DNA of 59,174 bases from Micromonospora echinofusca (lineage in GTDB: Bacteria; Actinomycetota; Actinomycetes; Mycobacteriales; Micromonosporaceae), in assembly GCF_017614955.1 (NCBI RefSeq), contig NZ_WVUH01000005.1, forward strand, positions 1 through 59,174. The letters are read 5' to 3'. The position numbers and the translations under genes were made by a program. This document shows positions 9,024 to 17,974 of this stretch, piece by piece. The notes beneath the pieces were generated by a model that was not told the origin of the DNA, ran no database searches, and worked only from the letters and a program-made list of their open reading frames with translations. Each line of letters starts with the position of its first letter. Within the stretch, counting starts at the first letter, position 1.

Positions 9024-9803
9024 TCACCGGCTCCCGGACCCGGCGGGGGCGTCCCGTTCCATCAGCAGTTCGTGCAGGTCGGCGCTGCACCGGGCGACCT
9101 CTTCGAGGTGGGCGTTGCGGCCGAGGGTACGGGGACGGGGGATGTCGATGTCCACGATCTGCCGGATCCGGCCGGGGCGGGGACTGAGCACCACCACCCG
9201 GTCGGCGAGCAGCACCGCCTCGTCGATCGAGTGGGTGACGAAGACGATGGTGGCCGCGTTCTCCATGTGTACCCGCTGCAACTCGCCGGAGAGTTCCTCC
9301 CGGGTCAGCGCGTCGAGGGCGGAGAACGGCTCGTCCATCAGCATCACCCGGGGCTGCCCGATCAGGGACCGGCACAGCGACACCCGCTGCTGCATCCCGC
9401 CGGACAGCTCGTGCGGCAGCCGCTTCTCGAAGCCGGCCAGCCCGGCCAGCTCCAGCAGCTGGACCGCCCGGTCCCGGTGGTCGGCCTTGCGCCAGCCGAA
9501 GATCTCCACCGGGAGCAGCACGTTGTCCAGTACGGACCGCCACGGCAGCAGAGCCGGTCGTTGGAAGAGCATGGCGATGTCCCGCCGGGAGCCGGTGACC
9601 CGCTCACCGGCGACGGTGATCTCGCCGCCGGTGACCGGTAGCAGGCCGGCGATCAGCCGGAGCAGAGTGGACTTACCACACCCGGACCGCCCCAGGACCG
9701 CGACGAACTCGCCCTCGGCGACGTCCAGGTCGATCCCGCGCAGAGCCTCCACGGTGCCCGAACGTCCGGTGAACGTCCTGGACACGCCCGACAGTCGGAT
9801 CAT
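9024..9803 (-). CDS. ABC transporter ATP-binding protein, nitrate/sulfonate/taurine type
   Basis: 259 residues forming one complete ATPase domain: Walker A GRSGCGKS (38-45), signature LSGGMQQR, Walker B VMLMDEP and switch histidine in VTHSIDEA. The sequence resembles the SsuB/TauB/NrtD group. The second in-frame ATG was chosen because GGAGAG lies seven bases upstream of it; the first ATG (9818) overlaps that site. It reads divergently from the binding protein and permease genes at 10071-12051, which together would make a complete importer. It is coupled to the downstream LLM oxidoreductase. Confidence 0.9.
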   Translation of the reverse strand: MIRLSGVSRTFTGRSGTVEALRGIDLDVAEGEFVAVLGRSGCGKSTLLRLIAGLLPVTGGEITVAGERVTGSRRDIAMLFQRPALLPWRSVLDNVLLPVEIFGWRKADHRDRAVQLLELAGLAGFEKRLPHELSGGMQQRVSLCRSLIGQPRVMLMDEPFSALDALTREELSGELQRVHMENAATIVFVTHSIDEAVLLADRVVVLSPRPGRIRQIVDIDIPRPRTLGRNAHLEEVARCSADLHELLMERDAPAGSGSR

Positions 9804-9920
9804 CCGGGGGCTCTCCATCCACAGGCGATCTACAGATCCGGCCAGGTTATCCGGACCGTGGACCGGTGTCGTCTACGGGGGCCCATACAAAGTTGTTTCC
9901 GTTCCGCAACCCAACACGCC

Positions 9921-9931
9921 TTGTGTCACAA
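9921..9931. promoter_or_regulatory. Small palindrome in divergent importer promoter region
   Basis: TTGTGTCACAA is a perfect 5-1-5 palindrome lying between the two divergent halves of the importer. It could be an operator serving one or both promoters; no regulator gene is adjacent. The remaining 9804-10070 interval holds both promoters but no clear -35/-10 pair. Confidence 0.3.
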
Positions 9932-10070
9932 ACGTGATCTTCTCGTACGCTGTGCCCGCGAAGGATTCCACACAGTGGCGGTGCCGGGTTCCCACCCCTC
10001 TCCTCCGGCACCGTCCTGATTCGACGAACCCCTCCGTTGGCGTACTGCCCGCGGTCGGAAAGGACAAAAG

Positions 10071-11102
10071 GTGCACATGAACAGGCTCGCCCGTACGATC
10101 GCCGCCGCGTCCCTGGCTATGGGGCTCGCGTTCGTGGCGGGTTGCAGCAGCGACTCGGACAGTGGGTCCAAGGGCGGCGACGGCAAGTCCCTGGAAAAAG
10201 TGACGTACCTCACTTCCTTTGGTAACTTCGGCCGTGACTCGTACGCCTGGGTCGCGAAGGAGAAGGGCTTCTTCAAGGAAGCCGGCTTCGACGTGGAGAT
10301 CCAGGCCGGACAGGGTACCGGCGCGGTCATTCAGCAGGTCGTCGCGGACAAGGCGCAGTTCGGCCCGATCGACCTCACCGGTGGTCTGCTCCAGATGGGC
10401 AACGGGCAGGCCAAGGACTTCGTCGCGGTCGCCGCCATCCAGCAGCGCACCATGGCCGCCATCGCGACCACTGCGGACAAGGGCATCACCACCCCGAAGG
10501 ACCTGGAGGGCAAGAAGCTCGCCGACACGCCCAGCTCCGTGGTGCGCAACCTCTTCCCGACGTACGCCAAGCTGGCCGGCGTCGACCCGGCCAAGGTGAC
10601 CTGGGTCAACGGTGACGCGGCGACCCTGATGGGCACCCTCGCCTCGGGCAGCGTGGACGGCATCGGCCAGTTCGTGGTGGGTAAGCCGACCATCCAGGCG
10701 GTGACCAAGAAGGACGCCGTCCTGCTGCCGTACAGCGACGTGATGACCGACCTCTACGGCAACGTCCTGATCACCTCGGCCAAGCTGGCCAAGGAGAAGC
10801 CGGACATGGTCAAGCGCTTCTCCGCCGCGCTGCTCAAGGGCCTGGAGTACAGCCTGGCCAACCCGAAGGAGGCCGGCGAGATCCTGAAGAAGAACGTCGA
10901 CGCCGCCAACCCGCTCGCCGCCGCCGCCGAGCTGGAACTGATGGCCGCGTACGTGCGCTCCAGCAACACCGGTACCGCGATCGGCACCCTGGACGCCGGC
11001 CGCGTCGCCAAGAGCATCGCGATCCTCCAGGGCGCCGGGGCCCTGAAGCAGGGCATGACCCCGGAGCAGATCATCGACTTCAACCTCGCGCCGAAGGCCT
11101 GA
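10071..11102 (+). CDS. ABC transporter substrate-binding lipoprotein, SsuA/NMT1-like
   Basis: 343 residues. A signal peptide ends in a lipobox (FVAGC, lipidated Cys25) followed by a Ser/Asp/Gly-rich linker. The mature part resembles SsuA/TauA/NMT1 binding proteins, with the typical early features KEKGFFKEAGFDVEI and QAGQGTGAVIQQV. The GTG start is preceded by AAAGGA with a six-base spacer; ATG at 10077 is the alternative. It is followed by a hairpin and then the permease gene. The family binds nitrate, sulfonates, taurine or thiamine precursors; the ligand here is unknown. Confidence 0.9.
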   Translation: MHMNRLARTIAAASLAMGLAFVAGCSSDSDSGSKGGDGKSLEKVTYLTSFGNFGRDSYAWVAKEKGFFKEAGFDVEIQAGQGTGAVIQQVVADKAQFGPIDLTGGLLQMGNGQAKDFVAVAAIQQRTMAAIATTADKGITTPKDLEGKKLADTPSSVVRNLFPTYAKLAGVDPAKVTWVNGDAATLMGTLASGSVDGIGQFVVGKPTIQAVTKKDAVLLPYSDVMTDLYGNVLITSAKLAKEKPDMVKRFSAALLKGLEYSLANPKEAGEILKKNVDAANPLAAAAELELMAAYVRSSNTGTAIGTLDAGRVAKSIAILQGAGALKQGMTPEQIIDFNLAPKA

Positions 11103-11124
11103 CCGGCCACTTCGACCCGTACAC

Positions 11125-11154
11125 TGCGCCCCGCCGGCTGTCCGGCGGGGCGCA
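11125..11154 (+). terminator. Hairpin between binding-protein and permease genes
   Basis: A perfect 13-bp G/C stem (11125-11137 with 11142-11154) and a CTGT loop lie between two genes of the same operon, without a T-tract. It is probably a partial terminator or mRNA-stabilising hairpin that lets the binding protein be made in excess over the permease. Confidence 0.65.
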
Positions 11155-11199
11155 CCGGTTTCGGCACCGGCCTCAGCCGGTCGATCCGAGGAGGATGAG

Positions 11200-12051
11200 A
11201 TGACGCTGACCCGTACCCCAACACCGGCTGCCGCCCCGGCGGACCCGGCACCGGCCGCGGCCTCCGGGCGGCGGGCGGCGGCCGGTCGGAGCGCCGGCAA
11301 CGCGCTGCTGCCGGCAGCCGGACTGCTGGTCGCCCTGGCGGCCTGGTGGCTGCTCACCTCCGGGTTGGAACTGGTCCACCCGCTGGTGCTGCCGACGCCC
11401 GGGTCGGTGCTGGACGCATTCGTGGCCGCCCCGGCCCGGATGCTGGAGCACACCTGGGCCACCACCCTGGAGACGCTGATCGGCTTCCTGCTCTCCACCG
11501 TGGCGGGCATCCTGATCGGACTCTCGCTCGCCGCCTCCCGGGTGGTCGAGCGGATGTTCTCCCCGCTGCTGGTCGCGGTGAACGCGGTACCGAAGATCGC
11601 GCTCGGCCCGCTGCTCGTGGTGGCCCTCGGCTGGGGTCAGAAGCCGATCCTGACCATGGTGTTCCTGCTCTGCTTCTTTCCGATCGTGCTCTCCACCGCC
11701 ACCGGGCTGACCTCGACCCCGGCCGACCTCGCCGAGCTGGCCCGGTCGCTGTCCGCCTCCCGGTGGCAGGCGTTCCGCAAGGTACGGCTGCCCGCCGCTC
11801 TGCCGCAGATCTTCGTCGGCCTGAAGGTGGCGATGCCGCTGGCGGCGATCGGCGCGGTGATCGGCGAGTTCCAGGCCGGCGAGGGCGGGCTCGGCTACGT
11901 GATCGTGCAGACCAGCGGGGTGGGGGACAGCGCCAGCGCCTGGGCGGCGATCATCCTGATCGCGCTGATGAGCATCCTGCTCTACTTCCTGCTGGTGCTG
12001 GTGGAGCGGCTGGCGTTGCCCTGGGTCCGGGAGACCACCTCCGCCCGCTGA
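11200..12051 (+). CDS. ABC transporter permease, SsuC/TauC type
   Basis: 283 residues with six hydrophobic segments and the inner-membrane permease coupling region (LAELARSLSASRWQAFRKVR, about 177-196, then LPAALPQIFVGLK). An Ala/Pro-rich N-terminal extension of about 40 residues precedes the first helix. GAGGAGG sits just before the ATG. With the binding protein upstream and the divergent ATPase it completes a nitrate/sulfonate-class importer. The gene ends four bases before a long palindrome shared with the convergent gene. Confidence 0.92.
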   Translation: MTLTRTPTPAAAPADPAPAAASGRRAAAGRSAGNALLPAAGLLVALAAWWLLTSGLELVHPLVLPTPGSVLDAFVAAPARMLEHTWATTLETLIGFLLSTVAGILIGLSLAASRVVERMFSPLLVAVNAVPKIALGPLLVVALGWGQKPILTMVFLLCFFPIVLSTATGLTSTPADLAELARSLSASRWQAFRKVRLPAALPQIFVGLKVAMPLAAIGAVIGEFQAGEGGLGYVIVQTSGVGDSASAWAAIILIALMSILLYFLLVLVERLALPWVRETTSAR

Positions 12052-12054
12052 GAT

Positions 12055-12108
12055 GTAAGGAAGGGCCCCTTCCTATACCGAATGCGATAAGAAGGGGCCC
12101 TTCCTAAC
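12055..12108. terminator. Palindromic element between convergent genes
   Basis: Arms 12055-12071 and 12092-12108 pair over 17 bp with one mismatch around a 20-base AT-richer loop. The core AAGGAAGGGCCCC also occurs inverted. It lies between two convergent stop codons and would act as a bidirectional terminator. I recall similar AAGGGGCCCTTCC palindromes as dispersed repeats in Micromonospora, which would need a genome search. Confidence 0.75.
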
Positions 12109-12113
12109 ACCGG

Positions 12114-13286
12114 TCAGCCGGCGAGGCGCCAGCGTCCGCCCCGGGAGACCAGGGTGGTCAGCGCCTGCGGCATGAGGCCCGAGTGGTTGTCCGGGGTGAT
12201 CCGGATCGGCCCGGAGAGGCCGTCCATCTGGGAGGTTTCCAGCACGCTCCGTACGCCGTCGCGGTCCACGCCGGCCCCGGAGCGGCTCACCGCGTCCACG
12301 ATGAGCTGCACGGCGTCGGCGGCGAACGACGAGAAGCCGTAGTACCCGCCGAACCGGGCGGTGTAGTCCCGGAACCACTGCCGCCGGGCCGCCTTGGCCG
12401 GAGTGGTGGCAATCACGTCATCGATGACCATCGTCTGCGTGAAGATCAGCGTCGTGGTGTTGGCCGCGTGGTGCCCGCCCCCCATGAAGAGGTCACCGGC
12501 AGCGGCCGCGTCCAGGAACAGCGGGCCGGTGAACTTCGCCTGCTCGGCGGCGGTGTGCACCAGCCGGGCCTGCTCGGCCGGGGTCCAGATGATCAGGGCG
12601 GCCGGGTCCTCGTCGACCAGCTTACGGACCGGTGCGCTCAGGTCCGTGTCGGTGACCTTCGCCGACTGCGAACCGGTGAGCTTGATCTGCGCCTTCGCCA
12701 GTTCGGCGGTGAGGCTCTGCAGACCCTCCCGGCCGTAGTCGTCGTCGCTGTGCAGCAGGGCGACCTTCTTGACGCGCTGCCGCTTGAGGTCGGCGGCGAG
12801 TACGGCGGCGGTGTCGGCCGCGTTCGGGGCCAGCTTGAACATGTACCGACGGTCGGCCACCGGGCTGGCCACCGCGCCGGCCGGCGCCAGGGCGATGGTC
12901 GGGATCTTCCGGTCGGTGACCGCCTTGGCCGCGCCGACCGCACAGGCGTTGCAGCTGCCCATGATGACGGCGGTGACGGCGTCGTCCTCGGCGAAGTCGT
13001 CGACGTTGCGCAGCGACTCGGCCGGGTCGGAGCGGTTGTCCTTGACCCTGAGGTCGATCTTCCGGGCGCCCAGCGCGCCGGACTCGTTAAGCTGTTCGAC
13101 CTTGAGTTCCAGGGCGCGCTGGTACGCCCGGCCGATGGGTGCCGTGGAGCCGGAGAGCTCCAGGTCGGCGCCGATCACGATGGGGCTGGCATCCTGTTCC
13201 TCCGCACCGAACTGGCAGCCGGTGAGCGTGGTGGCCAGGACAGCCGATGCGAGCGCCGCGATTGTCGCGGAGCGGATGGGGCTCAA
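12114..13286 (-). CDS. Branched-chain amino acid-type ABC substrate-binding lipoprotein (orphan)
   Basis: 390 residues. A TTG start is preferred: GGAGGA lies five bases upstream, and it gives a clean lipoprotein signal with lipobox LTGC (Cys24). The upstream in-frame ATG would add 41 Arg-rich residues that spoil the signal. The mature part resembles LivJ-like binding proteins (IVIGADLELSGSTAPIGRAY, then SDPAESLRNVDDF). No permease or ATPase of this class is adjacent, so it may share a transporter encoded elsewhere or work as a sensor. Convergent with the importer permease. Confidence 0.85.
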   Translation of the reverse strand: MSPIRSATIAALASAVLATTLTGCQFGAEEQDASPIVIGADLELSGSTAPIGRAYQRALELKVEQLNESGALGARKIDLRVKDNRSDPAESLRNVDDFAEDDAVTAVIMGSCNACAVGAAKAVTDRKIPTIALAPAGAVASPVADRRYMFKLAPNAADTAAVLAADLKRQRVKKVALLHSDDDYGREGLQSLTAELAKAQIKLTGSQSAKVTDTDLSAPVRKLVDEDPAALIIWTPAEQARLVHTAAEQAKFTGPLFLDAAAAGDLFMGGGHHAANTTTLIFTQTMVIDDVIATTPAKAARRQWFRDYTARFGGYYGFSSFAADAVQLIVDAVSRSGAGVDRDGVRSVLETSQMDGLSGPIRITPDNHSGLMPQALTTLVSRGGRWRLAG

Positions 13287-13735
13287 CTCAGTCCTCCAGA
13301 TGCGCGGCGCGCGGGCGATTGCCCGGTCACCGCGGCTTGGTCCGTCCTCCGTGGAACGACGGTAGTGGTCTGCCGTACGGTGTGCGCGAAGCCTGGAAAA
13401 CCTTGCCAATGGCGGGCCCCCCGGTCAAGCGAGGACCTTGCAACGTTTCGGGATCTTCATCCCACATGCTGGCGACGACAGATGTTTGCAAACGCTCACT
13501 TTGCAGATGCAAGCGAACACTCTGGGGATAATGCCCTGTTCAGGGCCTTGGGGAAATGAAGGTATTCATTGACCACATCAATGGTTGCGTGCTGTCCGAC
13601 CGTTTCCTGCCTCACTGCGACTTCCCAAAGTCGATCTGTTCTGATGAAATCGCGCCCGTGCCGCGCGCGGCGCTGTCCGCTGCATCAGGCGCGGTTCGGC
13701 GGGTCGGGCGTGGAAGAAACGACGGAGGCGATGTC
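13287..13735. other. Divergent non-coding region between orphan binding protein and conservon
   Basis: This 449-base gap carries promoters for both neighbours. An open frame upstream of the conservon kinase (from ATG 13556) was rejected as coding because its third positions are not G/C-rich and it lacks a typical N-terminus. The middle is visibly AT-richer than the rest of the window and holds two palindromes. Confidence 0.6.
13484..13532 (+). promoter_or_regulatory. Twin palindromes and -10-like element upstream of the conservon
   Basis: GTTTGCAAAC (13484-13493) and TTGCAGATGCAA (13501-13512, arms TTGCA/TGCAA) are adjacent palindromes sharing a TTGCA core. GATAAT at 13527-13532 resembles a -10 hexamer. 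Together they look like an operator-promoter unit reading toward the kinase gene. The regulator is unknown. Confidence 0.4.
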
Positions 13736-16700
13736 GTGAGCACCGGACCTACGACCCTGCCCGAGAGCGGCCTGCAGGAGGAGCAGACCCGGCGTCGGTG
13801 GCTACCCCGGCTCCGGGACGCCCGGATCCGGTCCAAACTCGCGCTGATCCTGGTCGTGCCCGTTGCCGCCGTCATCGCGCTCGCTGCCATCCGGCTCGTC
13901 GCCGTCGGCCAGGGCGCCCTCGACGCCACCCAGGTGCGTGCCCTCACCGCGCTCTCCCTCGACATCTCCGCGCTGGCCCAGGACGTCCAGAAGGAACGGA
14001 TGGCCGCGGCCCAGTTCCTCGCCGGGGCGCAGGCCAAGCCGGACGCGTACAACCTGGTGGTCCGCCGGACCGACGAGCAGATCAGCGAGTACAACAAGGA
14101 GCGCCGGGCGCTCGGCGAGGTGCCGGCCGCCGTCCGGGACCGGCTGCGGGCCATCGACGACCACCTGGCCACCCTGAACAGCACCCGTCAGGAGGTGCTC
14201 GACCGGGAGCAGATGCCGGTCGCCGAGGCCGTCCTGCGGTACGGCGTGATCCTCACCGACCTGGTCTCCTACGGCGAGTCGCTCGCCCAGCTCCCCGGTG
14301 ACGACAGCCTCGCCGACGCCCGGCGGTCGGTCGCCGCGTTCGCCCGCGCCAAGGCGGCCACCGCCGAGGAGGAGGCGGTCGTCTTCGCCGCCCTCTCCTC
14401 CGGCCAGCTCGACGAGGAGCAGTTCTCCTCCTTCGTGGCCACCCTGACCAGTCAGCAGGAGGCCCTGCTGGCCTTCTCGCTGGCCGCCGACGCGCCCCAG
14501 CAGTCCCTGGTGAACCGGACCGTCACCGGCGACGCCGTGGTACTCGCCGACCGGGTCGCCACCGACGTGACCCGCTCGGTCGGGCAACGTACGCCGCTGG
14601 TCACCGCCATGGACGCGGCGACCGCCATCGGCGCCGTCAACGACCTGATGCGGTGGGCCGAGATCCAGCTCCAGAACCAGTTGCTGGCCGACGCCGACCA
14701 GGCCCGCTCGGACGTGATCCAGCAGGCCATCGTCGAGTCGGTGCTGGTCCTGCTCGTGCTGGTCGTCGCCATCGTGCTGGCCGTGGTGCTGGCCCGGTCG
14801 CTCAACCACTCGCTGCGGCGGCTCCGGGAGGGTGCCCTCTCGGTGGCCAACCACGACCTGCCCGACGCGGTCGCCCGCCTGCAGAACGTCGGCAGTGTCG
14901 GCGACGGCGGCGTGGACGAGATCGTCCGGCAGGTCCGGGACCCGATCAAGCTCCCCAACCGGGACGAGGTCGGGCAGGTCGCGCAGGCGTTCAACGTCGT
15001 ACACCGGGAGGCGGTGCGGATCGCGGCCGAGCAGGCCGCCCTGCGGACCAGCGTCTCGGCGATGTTCCTCAACCTGGCCCGGCGTAGTCAGACGCTGGTC
15101 GACCGGATGATCGGCGAGCTCGACATGATCGAGCGTGGTGAGGAGGACCCGAAGCGTCTCGCCAAGCTCTTCGAGCTCGACCACCTGGCCACCCGGATGC
15201 GCCGTAACGACGAGAACCTGCTGGTCCTCGCCGGTGCCGACTCGGCCGCACCGCGCCGCGACGACGCGCTCCTGATCGACGTGCTGCGCGCGTCGCAGTC
15301 CGAGGTGGAGCTCTACAACCGGATCGAGTTCGGCACCGTCGACACCGACATCTCGGTCGCCGCGCACGCGGTCAACGACGTGGTCCGGCTCGTCGCCGAA
15401 CTGCTGGACAACGCGACCCGGTTCTCCCCGCCGACCACCACGGTGGTGGCGGACGCCCGGCGGATCCGTGACTACGTGCTCATCCAGATCGAGGACCGGG
15501 GTCTCGGGCTGACCGACGAGCAGCTCGACTCGCTCAACCGGCGGCTCGCGGCCGCCGCCACGGTGGACGTCGCCGCGTTCCGGCTGATGGGTCTGGCCGT
15601 GGTCAGCAAGCTGGCCGCCCGGTACAACATCCGGGTCGAGCTGCGCCGCAACGTCGAGGGCGGCACCGTCGCGCAGGTGACCCTGCCCAACGCGACCGTG
15701 GTCCTCCCGCAGCCCCGGGGCCTGGAGCAGCCGCGTACCCGTCGTCAGCCGCTGCCCGTCGAGTCGGCCCCGGCCGGCCCGCCGTCGCCCGCGCCGGCCG
15801 CCTTCGGCGAGCCGATGGCACCGGTCGGCCGGACCGCGACCCTGCCCGACCAGTGGCGTACCGAGACGCCCGGCCCGACGCCGTCCTGGCAGGAGCGGGC
15901 CGACTCGCGGGACGACGCGTTCACGGTGAACGCCGGTTCGGCCACCGCCGGCTACCCCGCACTGAGCGGACCGACCGGGTTGAACCCGCAGACCGGCCTG
16001 ACCAACCCGGCCGCGCTGACCAACTTCGGCGGGCCCAACCCGTCGTCCGCCCGCAACGACGTGCGTGCCGACAGCGGCGCCGGCCTGACCACGCCGAACC
16101 TGTTCACGCCGGTCAACAGCCAGCCCCCGGGTACCGTGCCGGGCGCACCGGCCGGTCCGGCCGGGCTGAGCGGCCCGACCACCCCGCTGACGACGACCGG
16201 GGGTCCGAACCCGGGCTCCTCGACCCAGGCGTACCCGGCGGTCGGATCGCTGCCCAAGCGTTCCCCGGGGGTGGCGACCCAGCCACTGGTGCCGTACACC
16301 CCGCCGCAGCCGCCGGCACCGCACCTGCCCCAGGGCGGTGGCCTGCCGGCGGGCCCGGTGGCCGGGATGGCCGCTGCCTCCGCCCCCGGGGTACGCCGCC
16401 CGGACGAGCCGGTCGAGGCACCGATCTTCCGCGAGATGGAGGCCGTCTGGTTCCGCTCGCACGGCAACGACTCGACGGCCATCTTCACCATGCCGCCGAT
16501 CGAGCCGGAGAAGCCGCCGGTGCCGCCGGCCGCCCAGCCCGTCGCCCAGCCGGTCTCCCAGCCCGTCGCCGGTTACCAGTCGGGGGCCACCGTGGCCGGC
16601 GCCATGGCCACCCCGGGCCGCCCGCCGCTGCCCACCCGCTCGCCGGGGGAGTCGGCCGGGACGACCACTCCGACCTCGTCGTACCCGGGAATGCAGGTGC

Positions 16701-17116
16701 CGACCCAGAACCAACCGCAGGTGGCAGCGCCCGCTCCGGCACCGGCTCCGGTGCAGCCCGCCGCCCCGCCGACCCCGGAACCCGCCCCGGCGGCTGCCGG
16801 CCCGACCGGCAACGAGGCGTGGCGGACCGCCGCCGACGAGGGCTGGGCCCGGGCCACCCGGGCCGCCGAGCCGGCCGTAGCCGGGACCACCCGGTCCGGT
16901 CTGCCGAAGCGGCAGCCACAGGCACAACTGGTACCCGGTGGGGTCGAGACCAAGGCCAGCCGGGACCGCAGCCGGCGTACGCCGGACGAAGTACGGGGTC
17001 TGCTGTCGGCGTACCACCGTGGGGTGCAGCGCGGCCGAACGGCCGGCGGTGACCTCACCGGCCGCCCGACCGGCAGTGACCCGAACAGCACCTCAAACAA
17101 GGAGACGAGTCGATGA
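13736..17116 (+). CDS. cvnA: Conservon sensor histidine kinase with nitrate/sulfite-sensing-type domain
   Basis: 1126 residues. A first membrane segment lies at about 34-56, an extracellular helical domain of the nitrate- and sulfite-sensing type follows, a second membrane segment at about 331-353, then a HAMP-like linker, a degenerate dimerisation helix (DHLATRMRRNDENLLVLAG, about 482-500) and an ATPase domain with N-box ELLDNATRFSPP (about 555). From about 660 to the end it is Pro/Ala/Thr-rich and probably disordered. GTG 13736 was chosen because GGAGG lies seven bases upstream. It is the first gene of a four-gene conservon (cvnA-D); family members pass signals to the small GTPase. The long tail is typical of actinobacterial members. 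Confidence 0.9.
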   Translation: MSTGPTTLPESGLQEEQTRRRWLPRLRDARIRSKLALILVVPVAAVIALAAIRLVAVGQGALDATQVRALTALSLDISALAQDVQKERMAAAQFLAGAQAKPDAYNLVVRRTDEQISEYNKERRALGEVPAAVRDRLRAIDDHLATLNSTRQEVLDREQMPVAEAVLRYGVILTDLVSYGESLAQLPGDDSLADARRSVAAFARAKAATAEEEAVVFAALSSGQLDEEQFSSFVATLTSQQEALLAFSLAADAPQQSLVNRTVTGDAVVLADRVATDVTRSVGQRTPLVTAMDAATAIGAVNDLMRWAEIQLQNQLLADADQARSDVIQQAIVESVLVLLVLVVAIVLAVVLARSLNHSLRRLREGALSVANHDLPDAVARLQNVGSVGDGGVDEIVRQVRDPIKLPNRDEVGQVAQAFNVVHREAVRIAAEQAALRTSVSAMFLNLARRSQTLVDRMIGELDMIERGEEDPKRLAKLFELDHLATRMRRNDENLLVLAGADSAAPRRDDALLIDVLRASQSEVELYNRIEFGTVDTDISVAAHAVNDVVRLVAELLDNATRFSPPTTTVVADARRIRDYVLIQIEDRGLGLTDEQLDSLNRRLAAAATVDVAAFRLMGLAVVSKLAARYNIRVELRRNVEGGTVAQVTLPNATVVLPQPRGLEQPRTRRQPLPVESAPAGPPSPAPAAFGEPMAPVGRTATLPDQWRTETPGPTPSWQERADSRDDAFTVNAGSATAGYPALSGPTGLNPQTGLTNPAALTNFGGPNPSSARNDVRADSGAGLTTPNLFTPVNSQPPGTVPGAPAGPAGLSGPTTPLTTTGGPNPGSSTQAYPAVGSLPKRSPGVATQPLVPYTPPQPPAPHLPQGGGLPAGPVAGMAAASAPGVRRPDEPVEAPIFREMEAVWFRSHGNDSTAIFTMPPIEPEKPPVPPAAQPVAQPVSQPVAGYQSGATVAGAMATPGRPPLPTRSPGESAGTTTPTSSYPGMQVPTQNQPQVAAPAPAPAPVQPAAPPTPEPAPAAAGPTGNEAWRTAADEGWARATRAAEPAVAGTTRSGLPKRQPQAQLVPGGVETKASRDRSRRTPDEVRGLLSAYHRGVQRGRTAGGDLTGRPTGSDPNSTSNKETSR

Positions 17117-17520
17117 ACAGGCCAGCTGTGATGCAGGACATGGGTTGGCTGCTCAGCAACTTCGCCGACAGTGTGGCCGGGATCGCGCACGTGGTGGCGG
17201 TCTCCGCCGACGGGCTGCTGCTCGCCTCCTCCCGGGACCTGCCGACCGACCGGGCCGACCAGCTCGCCGCGATCGCGTCCGGTGTGGTCAGCCTGACCGA
17301 CGGGGCGGCCCGCATGTTCAGTGCCGGCGGCGTACTCCAGACCGTCATCGAGATGGACAGCGGGTACCTCTTCCTGATGTCCATCAGCGACGGTTCGTCG
17401 ATGGCCGTCCTCGCCGCGCGGAGCTGCGACGTCGGGCAGGTCGGGTACGAGATGGCGCTGCTGGTGGAACGGGTCGGTGCGGCACTCTCGCCGCTGCCGC
17501 GTGAGGCCGTGACGCGCTGA
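17113..17520 (+). CDS. cvnB: Roadblock/LC7 domain protein of conservon
   Basis: 135 residues covering a single roadblock/LC7 fold, with the typical start DMGWLLSNFADSVAGIAHVV and the following VSADGLLLASSRDLP. The ATG overlaps the kinase stop codon (ATGA). In conservons this protein is thought to act as a partner or GTPase-activating factor for the small GTPase encoded two genes downstream. No odd features. Confidence 0.93.
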   Translation: MNRPAVMQDMGWLLSNFADSVAGIAHVVAVSADGLLLASSRDLPTDRADQLAAIASGVVSLTDGAARMFSAGGVLQTVIEMDSGYLFLMSISDGSSMAVLAARSCDVGQVGYEMALLVERVGAALSPLPREAVTR

Positions 17521-17593
17521 CCGGTGGGTACCACCACCCGCCCGGTGATGCCCACCGCTGGCGGTAACTGCTGGAGAGGGAGGTGATCGTGTT

Positions 17594-17974
17594 ATGGACA
17601 GACGTGACGATCCACATCGGCGTGACGATCCGCGTGGGGCGCTGGTGAGGCCGTACGCGGTCACCCGCGGCCGGACGGAACCACGCCAGGACATCGCGCT
17701 GGAGGCGGTACTCACCGCGACCAGCGCGGCGGTGGCCGAGTCCCGGTTCGCCGGGCACGACAAGCACCGCATCGCCACGATCTGTGAAGGCCGGGCCCAG
17801 TCGCTGGCGGAGATCGCCGCGTACACCCGCCTGCCGCTGGGTGTCGCCCGGGTGCTGGTCGCCGACATGGTGGCCGACAGCCTGCTGACGTTGCACAGTT
17901 CCGCTCCCGCTGAGGCGTACGAGGAGCGGATGGAACTGCTTGAGAGGGTGTTGAGTGGACTTCGCAGGCTATGA
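17594..17974 (+). CDS. cvnC: DUF742 protein of conservon
   Basis: 126 residues, matching the DUF742 family: an N-terminal RPYAVTRGRTEP segment, a central cluster ending in QSLAEIAAYTRLPLGVARVL, which looks like a winged-helix, and a short C-terminal helix. GGGAGG lies upstream of the ATG. The gene overlaps the next by 20 bases. Family members are the third component of conservons and have no established biochemical role. Confidence 0.92.
   Translation: MDRRDDPHRRDDPRGALVRPYAVTRGRTEPRQDIALEAVLTATSAAVAESRFAGHDKHRIATICEGRAQSLAEIAAYTRLPLGVARVLVADMVADSLLTLHSSAPAEAYEERMELLERVLSGLRRL

Noticed and set aside
9804..10070. TPP riboswitch ahead of the NMT1-like binding protein
   Set aside because: No THI-box elements (such as CTGAGA) in the right arrangement were seen.
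13556..13735. 60-residue N-terminal extension of the conservon kinase
   Set aside because: Third positions are not G/C-rich, the GTG at 13736 has a good ribosome site, and the extension covers promoter-like DNA.
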